From a candidate division WOR-3 bacterium (lineage in GTDB: Bacteria > Hydrothermota > Tepidihabitantia > Tepidihabitantales > Tepidihabitantaceae), in assembly GCA_024653355.1 (NCBI GenBank), contig JANLFQ010000001.1, positions 828,576-892,575 of the forward strand: a stretch of DNA of 64,000 nucleotides, in the 5' to 3' direction. Under the pieces are notes generated by a model. That model searched no databases and was not told where the DNA came from. It worked only from the letters and a program-made list of their open reading frames with translations. Positions within the stretch are counted from its first letter, which is position 1. Every line of letters starts with the position of its first letter. Below are positions 32,114 to 40,383 of the stretch, piece after piece. Both the position numbers and the translations under genes were made by a program.

Positions 32114-33838
32114 ATGAAAAAAGAACTAACCGAGTTTTTAAAATTGCGCGACTTTATCTTGAGTGGTCCAGATTACACCACCTGTCGCGAGAAGTTTTAC
32201 TGGCCCCGGCTGGTAAAATTCAACTGGGCACTGGACTACTTTGACTACATCGCCCGCGGTAACAACAATCGGGCGTTAATTTACGCCGACGAAGCCGGTG
32301 CGGAAAAACAGGTTACCTTCGAGGAGATGCGACAGAAAAGCAATCAGGTTGCCAATCTCCTCATCGACCTCGGACTTAAAAAAGGCGAACGGGTGCTTGT
32401 GATGATGGACCACTCGGTCGAACTGCACCAGATTTTACTGGGAATAATAAAAGCGGGCGGGGTCATCATCCCGGTTTCAACGCTCCTCTCACCCGACGAT
32501 GTTGCCGACCGCATCACCGCGGCGGAGATAAAGTTCGCCTTTGCCCACCGCGAATATCTTGATAAGTTTGCCCGCGCCGATTCCCTCACCGCTAAAATCG
32601 TGGTCGATACCGCACCTGACAATCCGCCTGCCACCTGGATTGACTTCGCCACCGTTGCTAAACTCCCCACCGAATTCCAGCCACCTTTTGTTACCTATTC
32701 CACCGACGAACTTTGTTCCTTCTTCACCTCCGGCACCACCGCCAAACCAAAACTGGTCATCCACACCCACAACTATCCGGTGGGTCATCTCACAACAACC
32801 TACTGGCTCGGCTGCAAAAAAGGTGATATCCATTACAACATCAGCGCCCCGGGTTGGGCAAAGTACGCCTGGAGCAGTTTCTTTGCGCCCTGGAATGCTG
32901 AAGCCACAATCTTCGTTTACCGCTACAAAAGGTTTATCGCCCGCGATGTCCTATCAATGATAGAGAAGTACCGGGTGACGACCCTGTGTGCGCCCTTGAG
33001 CGTCTGGAAACTGTTTTTAGTGGAAGACCTGAGTGCCTACCGGTTCGCTTTTAAGCAACTGGTCAGCGCTGGTGAACCGCTCAACCCGGAAATCCTGCGC
33101 CAGGTAAAGGAGAAACTCGGTTTAGATTTACGCGAAGGCTATGGCCAGACTGAAAGCACCCTGATGATTGGCAACTTCATCGGCGAGCCGATTCGCGAAG
33201 GCTCCCTCGGTAAAGTGGCACCGGGCTACAACATCGTCCCGGTGAACGAACTGCTCGACCCGGTAAAATTTAACGAAGACGGTCAACTGGCGGTTGAGAT
33301 TTATCCGGTTAAACCATTAGGACTCCTTTACGCCCTGAACGACCCGGAAAAAAACGCCCAGGTGTTTAAAGGCGGCTACTACCTGACCGGTGACACCGCT
33401 ACCGTTGACGAAGACGGCTATTTCCAGTTCATTGGCCGAACCGACGATGTGTTCAAGAGCCTTGACTATCGCATCAGTCCATTCGAGGTGGAGAGCGAAC
33501 TGATGGAGCACCAGGCGGTACTCGAAGTTGCCGTCGTGCCCACTACCGACGAACGCCAGCGTATCGTCCCCAAGGCGTTTATCGTTTTGAAACCGGGCTT
33601 CAACCCGAACCGTGCCATGGCGCTTGAAATCTTCCGTTTCATCCGCGAACGTATGGCACCTTACAAACGACCCCGCACCATTGAATTTATGCGGGAATTC
33701 CCTAAAACCATCAGCGCCAAGGTGATGCGTAAAGACTTAAAGGCGTACGACCAGGAACTGAAAAACAAAGGCGTCCGGGGCGAGTTCGAATTCAAAGAGT
33801 CCGAATTTGCGGCAGAGCTTGATTTGAGCCGGAAATAG
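32114..33838 (+). CDS. AMP-forming acyl-CoA synthetase
   Basis: The 574-aa enzyme activates a carboxylic acid to its CoA thioester via an acyl-AMP. The AMP-binding motif is FFTSGTTAKPKLVIHTH; further motifs are REGYGQTES, YLTGDTATVDEDGYF, GRTDDVFKSLDYRISPFEVE and the catalytic lysine in PKTISAKVMRKDLK. The N-terminus (KFYWPRLVKFNWALDYFD) places it near the medium-chain/acetyl-CoA synthetase branch. The exact acid is not known. It has its own promoter and no coupled neighbour. Confidence 0.92.
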   Translation: MKKELTEFLKLRDFILSGPDYTTCREKFYWPRLVKFNWALDYFDYIARGNNNRALIYADEAGAEKQVTFEEMRQKSNQVANLLIDLGLKKGERVLVMMDHSVELHQILLGIIKAGGVIIPVSTLLSPDDVADRITAAEIKFAFAHREYLDKFARADSLTAKIVVDTAPDNPPATWIDFATVAKLPTEFQPPFVTYSTDELCSFFTSGTTAKPKLVIHTHNYPVGHLTTTYWLGCKKGDIHYNISAPGWAKYAWSSFFAPWNAEATIFVYRYKRFIARDVLSMIEKYRVTTLCAPLSVWKLFLVEDLSAYRFAFKQLVSAGEPLNPEILRQVKEKLGLDLREGYGQTESTLMIGNFIGEPIREGSLGKVAPGYNIVPVNELLDPVKFNEDGQLAVEIYPVKPLGLLYALNDPEKNAQVFKGGYYLTGDTATVDEDGYFQFIGRTDDVFKSLDYRISPFEVESELMEHQAVLEVAVVPTTDERQRIVPKAFIVLKPGFNPNRAMALEIFRFIRERMAPYKRPRTIEFMREFPKTISAKVMRKDLKAYDQELKNKGVRGEFEFKESEFAAELDLSRK

Positions 33839-34148
33839 ATAGCGAGAAAAACGCACCGGATAAGGCTCTAAAAAGATAGATGCGAACATTAGCGCAAACT
33901 GGCAAAACATATATTACGGCTTCTAATTATAAGACCCCATTCTCGAGCAAAATTAACGGGATTATAACTAACAGAAAATAAAATAGTTAGAAAGAAGATA
34001 CCGCCCTCTGGGCCGTACCGGGGACTATTTCTACCAACCCCTTCTCTTTAACTGTAATATCTGTAACGCTTGCGGTGTGAACCTCTTCCCTAATTATCCA
34101 TTAAGTTTTGATTCTATAGTAACTTGCCGTGTGACTAACCCGAACAAA
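33839..34148. other. Gene-free stretch of about 310 bp
   Basis: It separates the synthetase gene and the convergent methyltransferase gene. Base composition is A+T-richer than the genes. The only notable item is CCGTACCGGGGAC near 34014-34026, which recalls the GGGGACA motifs of the 46.5-47.3 kb gap. No hairpin with a T-run was seen. Confidence 0.4.
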
Positions 34149-34796
34149 TCAAGCGGTCGATTTCCGGGCAACAACCACGACAAAACTTGCTCCAGGTACA
34201 TAACCCTCCTGCGGCTCTTCAATGACGACCGTTTCTCCTGGACCTTGAAACAGGGTAGAAACGGTGCGCAGGATTTCAAAACCCGCCTGTCGGGTTAGCC
34301 CGGCAACCGTATTGTAGTCATCAAACCGGGCGTGTCGGAACAACTGATGACCCTGATGCGCCTTCTCAAGATAACTTCTTCCCCACTTTCCATTGCGGTC
34401 AAGATAACCGTTGACCAATCTACCTTCAGGCTTCAGCACCCGATAAATCTCCTTTAACACCGCCAACGGTTCGCCAAGAAACTCCCAGGTCGTCAAAAGA
34501 AACACCGTACCGAACGAACCGTCTTCAAACGGCAGGCTTTCACCTGATGCACAAAACACCTTTATCCCGCGTCGGCGGGCAAATTCCAGCAATTTTTCTG
34601 AAGGGTCAACACCCGTCTCGATTCCCAGCTGTTCGGCAAATCTGCCACTGCCCACGCCCACCTCAAGCCAGGGTTTGGGCAAATAGGCTAAAAGCGGTTT
34701 CAGTGCCGCCAGTTCAATCTCAAATGCCAGTTTCCCTTTGGTATCGTACCAGGCATCGTACTTGGCGGCCTGCTCATCAAACGGACTTTTCACCAT
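34149..34796 (-). CDS. Class I SAM-dependent methyltransferase
   Basis: The 215-aa protein starts MVKSPFDEQAAKYDAWYDTK, typical of small UbiE/type-11 methyltransferases, with the SAM loop WLEVGVGSGRFAEQLG, acidic VDPSEKLLEFA, and LPFEDGSFGTVFLLTTWEF. The ATG at 34796 lies one base after the stop of the DsrE-like gene; an open frame to 34856 inside that gene is rejected. The substrate is unknown. Co-transcription with the DsrE-like gene is likely. Confidence 0.85.
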   Translation of the reverse strand: MVKSPFDEQAAKYDAWYDTKGKLAFEIELAALKPLLAYLPKPWLEVGVGSGRFAEQLGIETGVDPSEKLLEFARRRGIKVFCASGESLPFEDGSFGTVFLLTTWEFLGEPLAVLKEIYRVLKPEGRLVNGYLDRNGKWGRSYLEKAHQGHQLFRHARFDDYNTVAGLTRQAGFEILRTVSTLFQGPGETVVIEEPQEGYVPGASFVVVVARKSTA

Positions 34797-34797
34797 T

Positions 34798-35151
34798 TCA
34801 GAAGACGAGCACAAAATAGCCGGCTTCAAGGTAACGGGCAACGCTGGGATGGCCATTCATCTCATCCAGCAGTTTGAGCCCCTGCTCCATTACCGCCGGC
34901 ACCACTGTGTTCTTCTGGGCGCACGCCCGGCACACACCGTCAATCAACTGCGCCTTCTTTGCCTGCTGCCAGATATTGGCAAAAGGTTTGGTCTCATTGC
35001 GCAAGAGCGAAACCTGCTTGGTCGCATCACCCTCAATCACCACCCTCACCTCCCAGCCCCGTTCCTTCATATCCAGCGCATTCAACAAAGTATGGGCAAA
35101 CACCACCGGGTCAGAACTGATTGCAAGCAGAATTACGCTTTTTTTCTCCAT
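34798..35151 (-). CDS. DsrE-like family protein
   Basis: The 117-aa protein begins with a beta strand (KSVILLAISSDPVVFAHTL) and continues with GWEVRVVIEGDATKQ, a DGVCRACAQK stretch with two cysteines, and a C-terminal LEAGYFVLVF. This is the size and pattern of DsrE/DsrF-like small alpha/beta proteins, some of which relay sulfur on a cysteine. No sulfur-metabolism gene is near, so the role is open. Confidence 0.75.
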   Translation of the reverse strand: MEKKSVILLAISSDPVVFAHTLLNALDMKERGWEVRVVIEGDATKQVSLLRNETKPFANIWQQAKKAQLIDGVCRACAQKNTVVPAVMEQGLKLLDEMNGHPSVARYLEAGYFVLVF

Positions 35152-35157
35152 ACAATA

Positions 35158-35186
35158 AATCTATTTTAATTCTCCTTTTCCGTCAA
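35158..35186 (-). promoter_or_regulatory. Promoter of the DsrE-methyltransferase pair, predicted leaderless
   Basis: Minus strand TTGACG (35181-35186), 17 bp, TAGATT (35158-35163), then TATTGT and the ATG at 35151. Confidence 0.7.
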
Positions 35187-35198
35187 TCATCGCCAACC

Positions 35199-35227
35199 TT
35201 GCCAATATCAGATTTTCCAGTTTAATA
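35199..35227 (+). promoter_or_regulatory. Promoter of the alcohol dehydrogenase gene, predicted leaderless
   Basis: TTGCCA (35199-35204), 17 bp, TTAATA (35222-35227), then 6 bp to the ATG at 35234. It diverges from the previous promoter with 12 bp between the -35 boxes. Confidence 0.6.
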
Positions 35228-35233
35228 ATCTCA

Positions 35234-36283
35234 ATGCGGGCAATGCGGCTTTTACATCAGGCACCAGTTGAGACCAACCCCTTGCAATTGCTTGACATCC
35301 CTATCCCAGAACCCGACGCCGGTCAAATCCGGGTCCGGGTTCTGACCTGCGGTGTCTGCCACACCGACATCCATGAAATCGAAGGCGACCTGAAACTACC
35401 CCGATTACCTTTAACCCCGGGACACGAAATCGTGGGTGTCGTTGATAAGCACGGTCCCGGTGTTAATCTTCCGCCTTGCGGCACAATTGTTGGCATCCCC
35501 TGGCTCGCCGCAACCTGCGGTAAATGCCTCTACTGCCAGCAAGGTCGAGAAAACCTTTGCGCAAACATCCGCTTCACCGGCTTTCACACCGATGGTGGCT
35601 ATGCCGAATACACACTGGTCCAGTCCGGTTACTGCTATCCGTTACCCCAAAAACTTGACCCGATTAGCGCCGCACCTTTTCTCTGTGCCGGTGTCATTGG
35701 TTACCGTGCTTTGCGCCTTGCCCTGCCAGTTAACACCTTTGCCGACTACTGCCCAAAACAAAATTCTCTTAACCATCTTACCGTTGGCCTTTACGGATTT
35801 GGTGCTTCAGCGCACATCTGTCTCCAAATCCTCAAACACTGGGGTTGTCAAACCGCAATTTTCACCCGTGCTCGGGTTCATCAAGAGCATGCCTGGCAAC
35901 TGGGTGCTGACTGGGTCGGTACCGCTCAGGAAACACCGCCCTTTAAACTTGACGCCGGCATCATCTTTGCACCTGCCGGTGAACTGGTTCCCCTTGCCCT
36001 GAGCCATCTCAACCCCGGTGGCACACTTGCCCTTGCCGGTATCCATATGAGTCCAATCCCGTCTTTTGACTATTCCCTCATCTATCAGGAACGTACCGTC
36101 CGCTCTGTTGCCAATAGCACCCGTCAAGATGTTGTTGACCTTATCAACCTCGCCGCCGAAATTCCGTTAAAAACCACGGTCACAACCTTCCCCCTGCATC
36201 AGGCAAACGAGGCGTTGATTGCCGTCAAAAAAAGTTTGTTACCCGGTGCCGCGGTTTTAACAGGCGAAAGTGCCCGTTCTTGA
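35234..36283 (+). CDS. Zinc-dependent alcohol dehydrogenase
   Basis: The 349-aa medium-chain dehydrogenase has the catalytic zinc site CGVCHTDIHEIEGD and TPGHEIVG, the structural zinc site CGKCLYCQQGRENLC, and a Rossmann region (VGLYGFGASAHICLQIL). It oxidises or reduces an alcohol/aldehyde pair with NAD(P). The stretch FTGFHTDGGYAEY is typical of the AdhP/YjgB-type subgroup. The substrate is not known. The next gene has its own promoter in the 30-bp gap. Confidence 0.92.
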   Translation: MRAMRLLHQAPVETNPLQLLDIPIPEPDAGQIRVRVLTCGVCHTDIHEIEGDLKLPRLPLTPGHEIVGVVDKHGPGVNLPPCGTIVGIPWLAATCGKCLYCQQGRENLCANIRFTGFHTDGGYAEYTLVQSGYCYPLPQKLDPISAAPFLCAGVIGYRALRLALPVNTFADYCPKQNSLNHLTVGLYGFGASAHICLQILKHWGCQTAIFTRARVHQEHAWQLGADWVGTAQETPPFKLDAGIIFAPAGELVPLALSHLNPGGTLALAGIHMSPIPSFDYSLIYQERTVRSVANSTRQDVVDLINLAAEIPLKTTVTTFPLHQANEALIAVKKSLLPGAAVLTGESARS

Positions 36284-36308
36284 CTGGAGAATTACATCGG
36301 CAATAATT
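36280..36308 (+). promoter_or_regulatory. Promoter of the polyamine gene pair, predicted leaderless
   Basis: TTGACT (36280-36285), 17 bp, ATAATT (36303-36308), then 5 bp to the GTG at 36314. The -35 box overlaps the stop of the dehydrogenase gene. TAATTG shifted by one base is an alternative -10. Confidence 0.55.
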
Positions 36309-36313
36309 GAGGC

Positions 36314-37459
36314 GTGAAAAAGTTCGATAACCAAACTCAAACCTACCTCAAGAAACTCCGTGCCGCCCTGCCCGGACTGGCAAAAAAGCACGGCACACCG
36401 CTCTTCATCATCAGTCGCACCCTGCTGCTCGCCCAGCTCAGCCGTTTCCGCAAACTCCTGCCCCGGGTTGAACCGTTTTATGCTGTAAAGGCGAACCCCA
36501 ACCCCGAAGTGATAAAACTCCTTGCCCGGCACGGCTGTGGCTTTGATGTCGCATCCGAACCGGAGATGGAACTTGTCCTCGGTGCCGGGGTTGAGCCCGA
36601 AAGGCTGATTTTTGCCAACACCATTAAACGGACGGGCGCAATTCAGTTCGCCCGGCACCGCAGGGTGAATCTGATGACCTTTGACTCCGAATACGAACTA
36701 ACCAAAATTGCCCGCTATGCGCCCGGTGCCCGGGTTTTGGTCCGTATCAAGGTCCCGAATGTCGGCTCGGTGGTTGAACTGTCCCTGAAGTTCGGTGCCG
36801 AACCGAGCGATGCCGTTCCTTTCCTGCTCAAGGCGCGCAAACTGGGACTGGAACCGGTGGGTATCGCCTTCCATGTCGGTTCCCAGTGCACCTATGGCAA
36901 CAACTACCTTGAAGCGCTGGAACTCGCCAAGATTATCCTTGCCGAAGCGGCGCAAAAAGGACTCAAATTAACCATGATTGACATCGGGGGTGGTTTCCCC
37001 ATCCGCCATTTTGACTCCGATGAAGACTGGTTTGCGGAGATGGCGCCGGCGCTCAATCTCGAACTGGCGCGGCTGTTTGCGCCGGAAATCCGTATCATCG
37101 CCGAACCCGGACGGACGCTTATCGGACCGGCTGCCATCCTTGTGATGTCGGTTATTGGCAAGTCGATTCGTAACAACAAACACTGGTACTATCTTGACGA
37201 TGGCGTCTACGGCGCGCTCTCCGGAACGATTTTTGACCATTGCAAATACCAGTTTGAAGCCTTCAAAAGGGGTCCAACCCAGTTAACGACCCTTGCCGGA
37301 CCAACTTGTGACTCCCTTGATATCATCTCGCCGGCTGAAGAACTGCCCGAACTGGAGTTGGGCGATTTGGTATTCGCCCGCAATATCGGTGCCTACTCAA
37401 TAACGCACGCTACCAGTTTTAACGGCATACCGCCGGCAAAAACCGTTGTTGTCCCTTAA
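36314..37459 (+). CDS. Ornithine/lysine decarboxylase, alanine-racemase fold (ODC family)
   Basis: The 381-aa PLP enzyme makes a diamine from a basic amino acid. PLP lysine K59 lies in FYAVKANPNPEV; further motifs are FHVGSQC, IDIGGGFP (225-228), EPGR (264-267), the catalytic cysteine C332 in GPTCDSLD and the DDGVYG loop, all of eukaryotic-type ornithine decarboxylases. Whether ornithine, lysine or both are used is not decided. It is followed 9 bp later by a deoxyhypusine-synthase-like gene, which points to polyamine synthesis. Confidence 0.92.
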   Translation: MKKFDNQTQTYLKKLRAALPGLAKKHGTPLFIISRTLLLAQLSRFRKLLPRVEPFYAVKANPNPEVIKLLARHGCGFDVASEPEMELVLGAGVEPERLIFANTIKRTGAIQFARHRRVNLMTFDSEYELTKIARYAPGARVLVRIKVPNVGSVVELSLKFGAEPSDAVPFLLKARKLGLEPVGIAFHVGSQCTYGNNYLEALELAKIILAEAAQKGLKLTMIDIGGGFPIRHFDSDEDWFAEMAPALNLELARLFAPEIRIIAEPGRTLIGPAAILVMSVIGKSIRNNKHWYYLDDGVYGALSGTIFDHCKYQFEAFKRGPTQLTTLAGPTCDSLDIISPAEELPELELGDLVFARNIGAYSITHATSFNGIPPAKTVVVP

Positions 37460-37468
37460 GGAGGTGCT

Positions 37469-38635
37469 ATGAAGAAAGATTATCGTTTTCGCCCAGACCT
37501 GAGTGAATTGCCCGATTGGCTGCGAAACCGGCGTTGCCCCCGCAAAAAAATTTACCTCTCGGGTAAACGCATCCTGCCCCCGGCTGTCACCGGTAAAGAA
37601 AAACTGACCGACCTCATTAACGAAACTTTCCTCGCCTACAACTCCGCCCGTTTACGGCAGGCTTGCGAACTTTTTACCCAAAAGATGCTGCGCCCCAAAA
37701 CGGTGGTCGGAATGTCTCTTGCCGGTGCCCTCACCCCTGCTGGATTAGGACCATCCTGCATCGTGCCGTTGATCAAAGCGGGATTCGTTGACTGGATTGT
37801 TGCCACCGGTGCCAATATGTATCACGACCTTCACTTCGCCTTCAACTTTCCGCTTTATTGCGGCTCCCCAGCGGTAGACGACACCGACCTGCGCAAAAAC
37901 GATGTCGTGCGAATTTACGACATCTTCTTGGGCTACACCGACTGCCTCTGTGCCACTGATGAAATTCTCCGAAAAATTCTTGTCCAGCCCGAATTTCAAA
38001 GGGAAATGGGCACCGCTGAGTTCTACTACCTTCTCGGAAGATACGCCGCCGAATGGGAAGAAAAGACCGGCAACAGAGATGTCAGCGTCCTCGCTGCCGC
38101 TTACCGCTGTGGTGTTCCCATCCACACCAGTTCACCCGGTGATTCTACTATCGGGATGAACATCGCCGGGCTGGAACTGAAAGGTTTAAAGTTGCGCATC
38201 AACCCCTCAATCGATGTCAATGAAACCACCTCCTATGTCCTTTACGCCAAACGTTCGGGCGGCGAATCTGGTGTCCTCTTAATCGGGGGTGGCTCGCCCA
38301 AAAACTTTGTGCTTCAGACTGAACCCCAGATTCAGGAGATTTTGATGTTACGCGATGTCGGGCAGGACTACTTTATCCAGTTCACCGATGCCCGGCCTGA
38401 CACCGGCGGGCTTTCGGGCGCGACACCCCACGAAGCGGTCTCCTGGGGAAAAGTTGACCCGAACCGGTTACCGGATGCCATCGTCTGCTATCTCGATAGC
38501 ACCGTCGCCCTGCCGCTCTTAACCGCGTACGCCCTTGCCAAACACAAACCGCGTAAACTGCGGCGCCTTTACGACCGACGACCGGAACTGATGGAAAGGT
38601 TGAAAAAAGAGTTTTTCCGACACACCCGGATTTAA
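37469..38635 (+). CDS. Deoxyhypusine synthase-like protein (probable homospermidine-type synthase)
   Basis: The 388-aa protein has the deoxyhypusine synthase fold: [63 protein letters not shown] with the catalytic-type lysine K278, and [18 protein letters not shown]. Family members use NAD to move an aminobutyl group from spermidine or putrescine. Bacteria have no eIF5A to modify, and several bacterial relatives are thought to make homospermidine; the adjacent ODC-type enzyme would supply putrescine. AAGGAGG lies 4 bp before the ATG. Product identity is inference. Confidence 0.87.
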   Translation: MKKDYRFRPDLSELPDWLRNRRCPRKKIYLSGKRILPPAVTGKEKLTDLINETFLAYNSARLRQACELFTQKMLRPKTVVGMSLAGALTPAGLGPSCIVPLIKAGFVDWIVATGANMYHDLHFAFNFPLYCGSPAVDDTDLRKNDVVRIYDIFLGYTDCLCATDEILRKILVQPEFQREMGTAEFYYLLGRYAAEWEEKTGNRDVSVLAAAYRCGVPIHTSSPGDSTIGMNIAGLELKGLKLRINPSIDVNETTSYVLYAKRSGGESGVLLIGGGSPKNFVLQTEPQIQEILMLRDVGQDYFIQFTDARPDTGGLSGATPHEAVSWGKVDPNRLPDAIVCYLDSTVALPLLTAYALAKHKPRKLRRLYDRRPELMERLKKEFFRHTRI

Positions 38636-38637
38636 CC

Positions 38638-40383
38638 TTAAAGTTTTTCCAGCTCCGCGGTAATCAACTGGCGCTGATATAGCCGCCAGTAAAGCCCTTT
38701 GCGCACAAGTAACTCGTCGTGACTGCCCGCCTCTTTCACCTCTCCCTGGTCAAGCATATAGATGTAATCGCACGCTGCAAGCACCGCCAGCCGATGCGAC
38801 ACCACAATCAAGGTTCGGTCTTTAATCGTGGCGAACAATTGCTGGAGCAATTCCTGCTCGGTGTCAGCATCCAGCGCCGCCGTGACATCGTCCAGCACCA
38901 GAATCGGTGGCATATTGACCAACGCCCGGGCAATGGCAACCCGCGCCTTCTGTCCCCCGGAAAGACCGCTGCCCCTTTCGCCCAGCATTTCGTCAATACC
39001 ATGGGGCAAATCCGCCACAACATCGCTCAACTGCGCCTGCACCACCACCTGCCGCAACTCCTCATCACTAACCTCACGCCCGAACAGGATGTTGTTCTTT
39101 AATGTGTCGGAAAAAAGTGTCGGCTCCTGAGGCGCATAACCGAAAAGTTTTCGATACTCCTCAAAATTGTATTCTTTGATGTCCCTGTTATTCAAAAGCA
39201 CGGTGCCACTCGTAGGGTCGATGAGCCGCATCAACAAATACAGTACCGTGGTTTTACCCGAACCAACGGTGCCGGCTATCCCCAGTTTCTTACCGAAGGG
39301 AAATACCATCGTCACATCCTTGAGCACCAACTTGTTATCATAACGGAAACTGACCCGTTCCAGTTTCAACTCGCCCGGCACCGGGGTTTTAACTCCTGAC
39401 CGCACATCCACCTCGGGTGCGGTTTCAATCAGACCGACAATGCGCTCACCGGCACCAGCTGCCCTCCGCCCCGACACAAACAGATTGCCGATGTCAAACA
39501 TTGGACCCAAAAGCATCAAGAGGTAGGCGTTGAAAGCAACAAACTCACCTATCGTTATCCTTTGACGAATTACAAAGATGCCGCCTGCCCAGAGCACCAT
39601 CAGCAATGCAACTTCGGCAATTGCCATATAAGACGCCTGTACCTTTGCCTCGGCTCTTGCTTCCTGAACCGCAACATTGACCCTGTCCGCCAGCGCCTGA
39701 CCAAATCTACCCGCCAGCTGTTTCTCCATCACAAACGCCTTGACCAACCGAATACCGGAAAACGCTACCTGTAACTGATTGTTAATCTCAGCAATCTTTT
39801 CGCGCCACTTCATAAACCAGGCGTAAATCTTTGGTCCCATATTCATCCAGCCAATGACCGCAAGACTCGCGGGCACTACCGTTAACACCGTCAACAGTAA
39901 ATTCATCTTTATCATCATTCCAACCGTGAACAGGGCTAACAGGAATGCGGCAAGAAATCGAAATATCCCGGAGCAGGCAAACCAGGAAAGTTCCTGCATA
40001 TCGTGGTCCAGTCGTTCCATCACATCGCCCGAAGGAAACCGGCTCGTGAAACGATAGCCCCGAGCAATTATCTCCCGGAACACCCGGCTCCGGAACTCCC
40101 AGGCAAACAACTCATTGGTTCTGCCCCGTAAAAACGGTAAGAAGCCATCCAGCGCAGCGCGCAAAACTCCGAACGCGACTAAAAACCCGCAGTAACGAAG
40201 CAGTTTTGTGCTCGTAATCCCCTGCTTAATTCCGTCGATAATCAGTCGTAAAATATAGGGAAATGCCACGCCAACCCCGGCGCCCACAATGGTGGTAAAG
40301 ATTAGCGCCAGAATAAGCAGTTTGTGCCGACGCCAGAAGTCGAACACCACCTTTAATCCGCTCCTGGGTCGCAGTAATGTCAT
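38638..40383 (-). CDS. ABC exporter half-transporter with degenerate Walker B (heterodimer partner 2)
   Basis: The 581-aa protein fuses six membrane helices to an ATPase domain. Walker A is GTVGSGKTTVLYLL, Q-loop GYAPQEPTLFSDT, signature LSGGQKARVAIARAL, Walker B ILVLDDVTAALD and H-loop VSHRLAVLA. The residue after Walker B is Asp instead of the catalytic Glu. Its partner at 40384 has the Glu but a changed signature, as in TM287/288-type heterodimeric exporters. It starts 1 bp after its partner's stop and ends 2 bp from the convergent polyamine gene. The cargo is unknown. Confidence 0.9.
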   Translation of the reverse strand: MTLLRPRSGLKVVFDFWRRHKLLILALIFTTIVGAGVGVAFPYILRLIIDGIKQGITSTKLLRYCGFLVAFGVLRAALDGFLPFLRGRTNELFAWEFRSRVFREIIARGYRFTSRFPSGDVMERLDHDMQELSWFACSGIFRFLAAFLLALFTVGMMIKMNLLLTVLTVVPASLAVIGWMNMGPKIYAWFMKWREKIAEINNQLQVAFSGIRLVKAFVMEKQLAGRFGQALADRVNVAVQEARAEAKVQASYMAIAEVALLMVLWAGGIFVIRQRITIGEFVAFNAYLLMLLGPMFDIGNLFVSGRRAAGAGERIVGLIETAPEVDVRSGVKTPVPGELKLERVSFRYDNKLVLKDVTMVFPFGKKLGIAGTVGSGKTTVLYLLMRLIDPTSGTVLLNNRDIKEYNFEEYRKLFGYAPQEPTLFSDTLKNNILFGREVSDEELRQVVVQAQLSDVVADLPHGIDEMLGERGSGLSGGQKARVAIARALVNMPPILVLDDVTAALDADTEQELLQQLFATIKDRTLIVVSHRLAVLAACDYIYMLDQGEVKEAGSHDELLVRKGLYWRLYQRQLITAELEKL

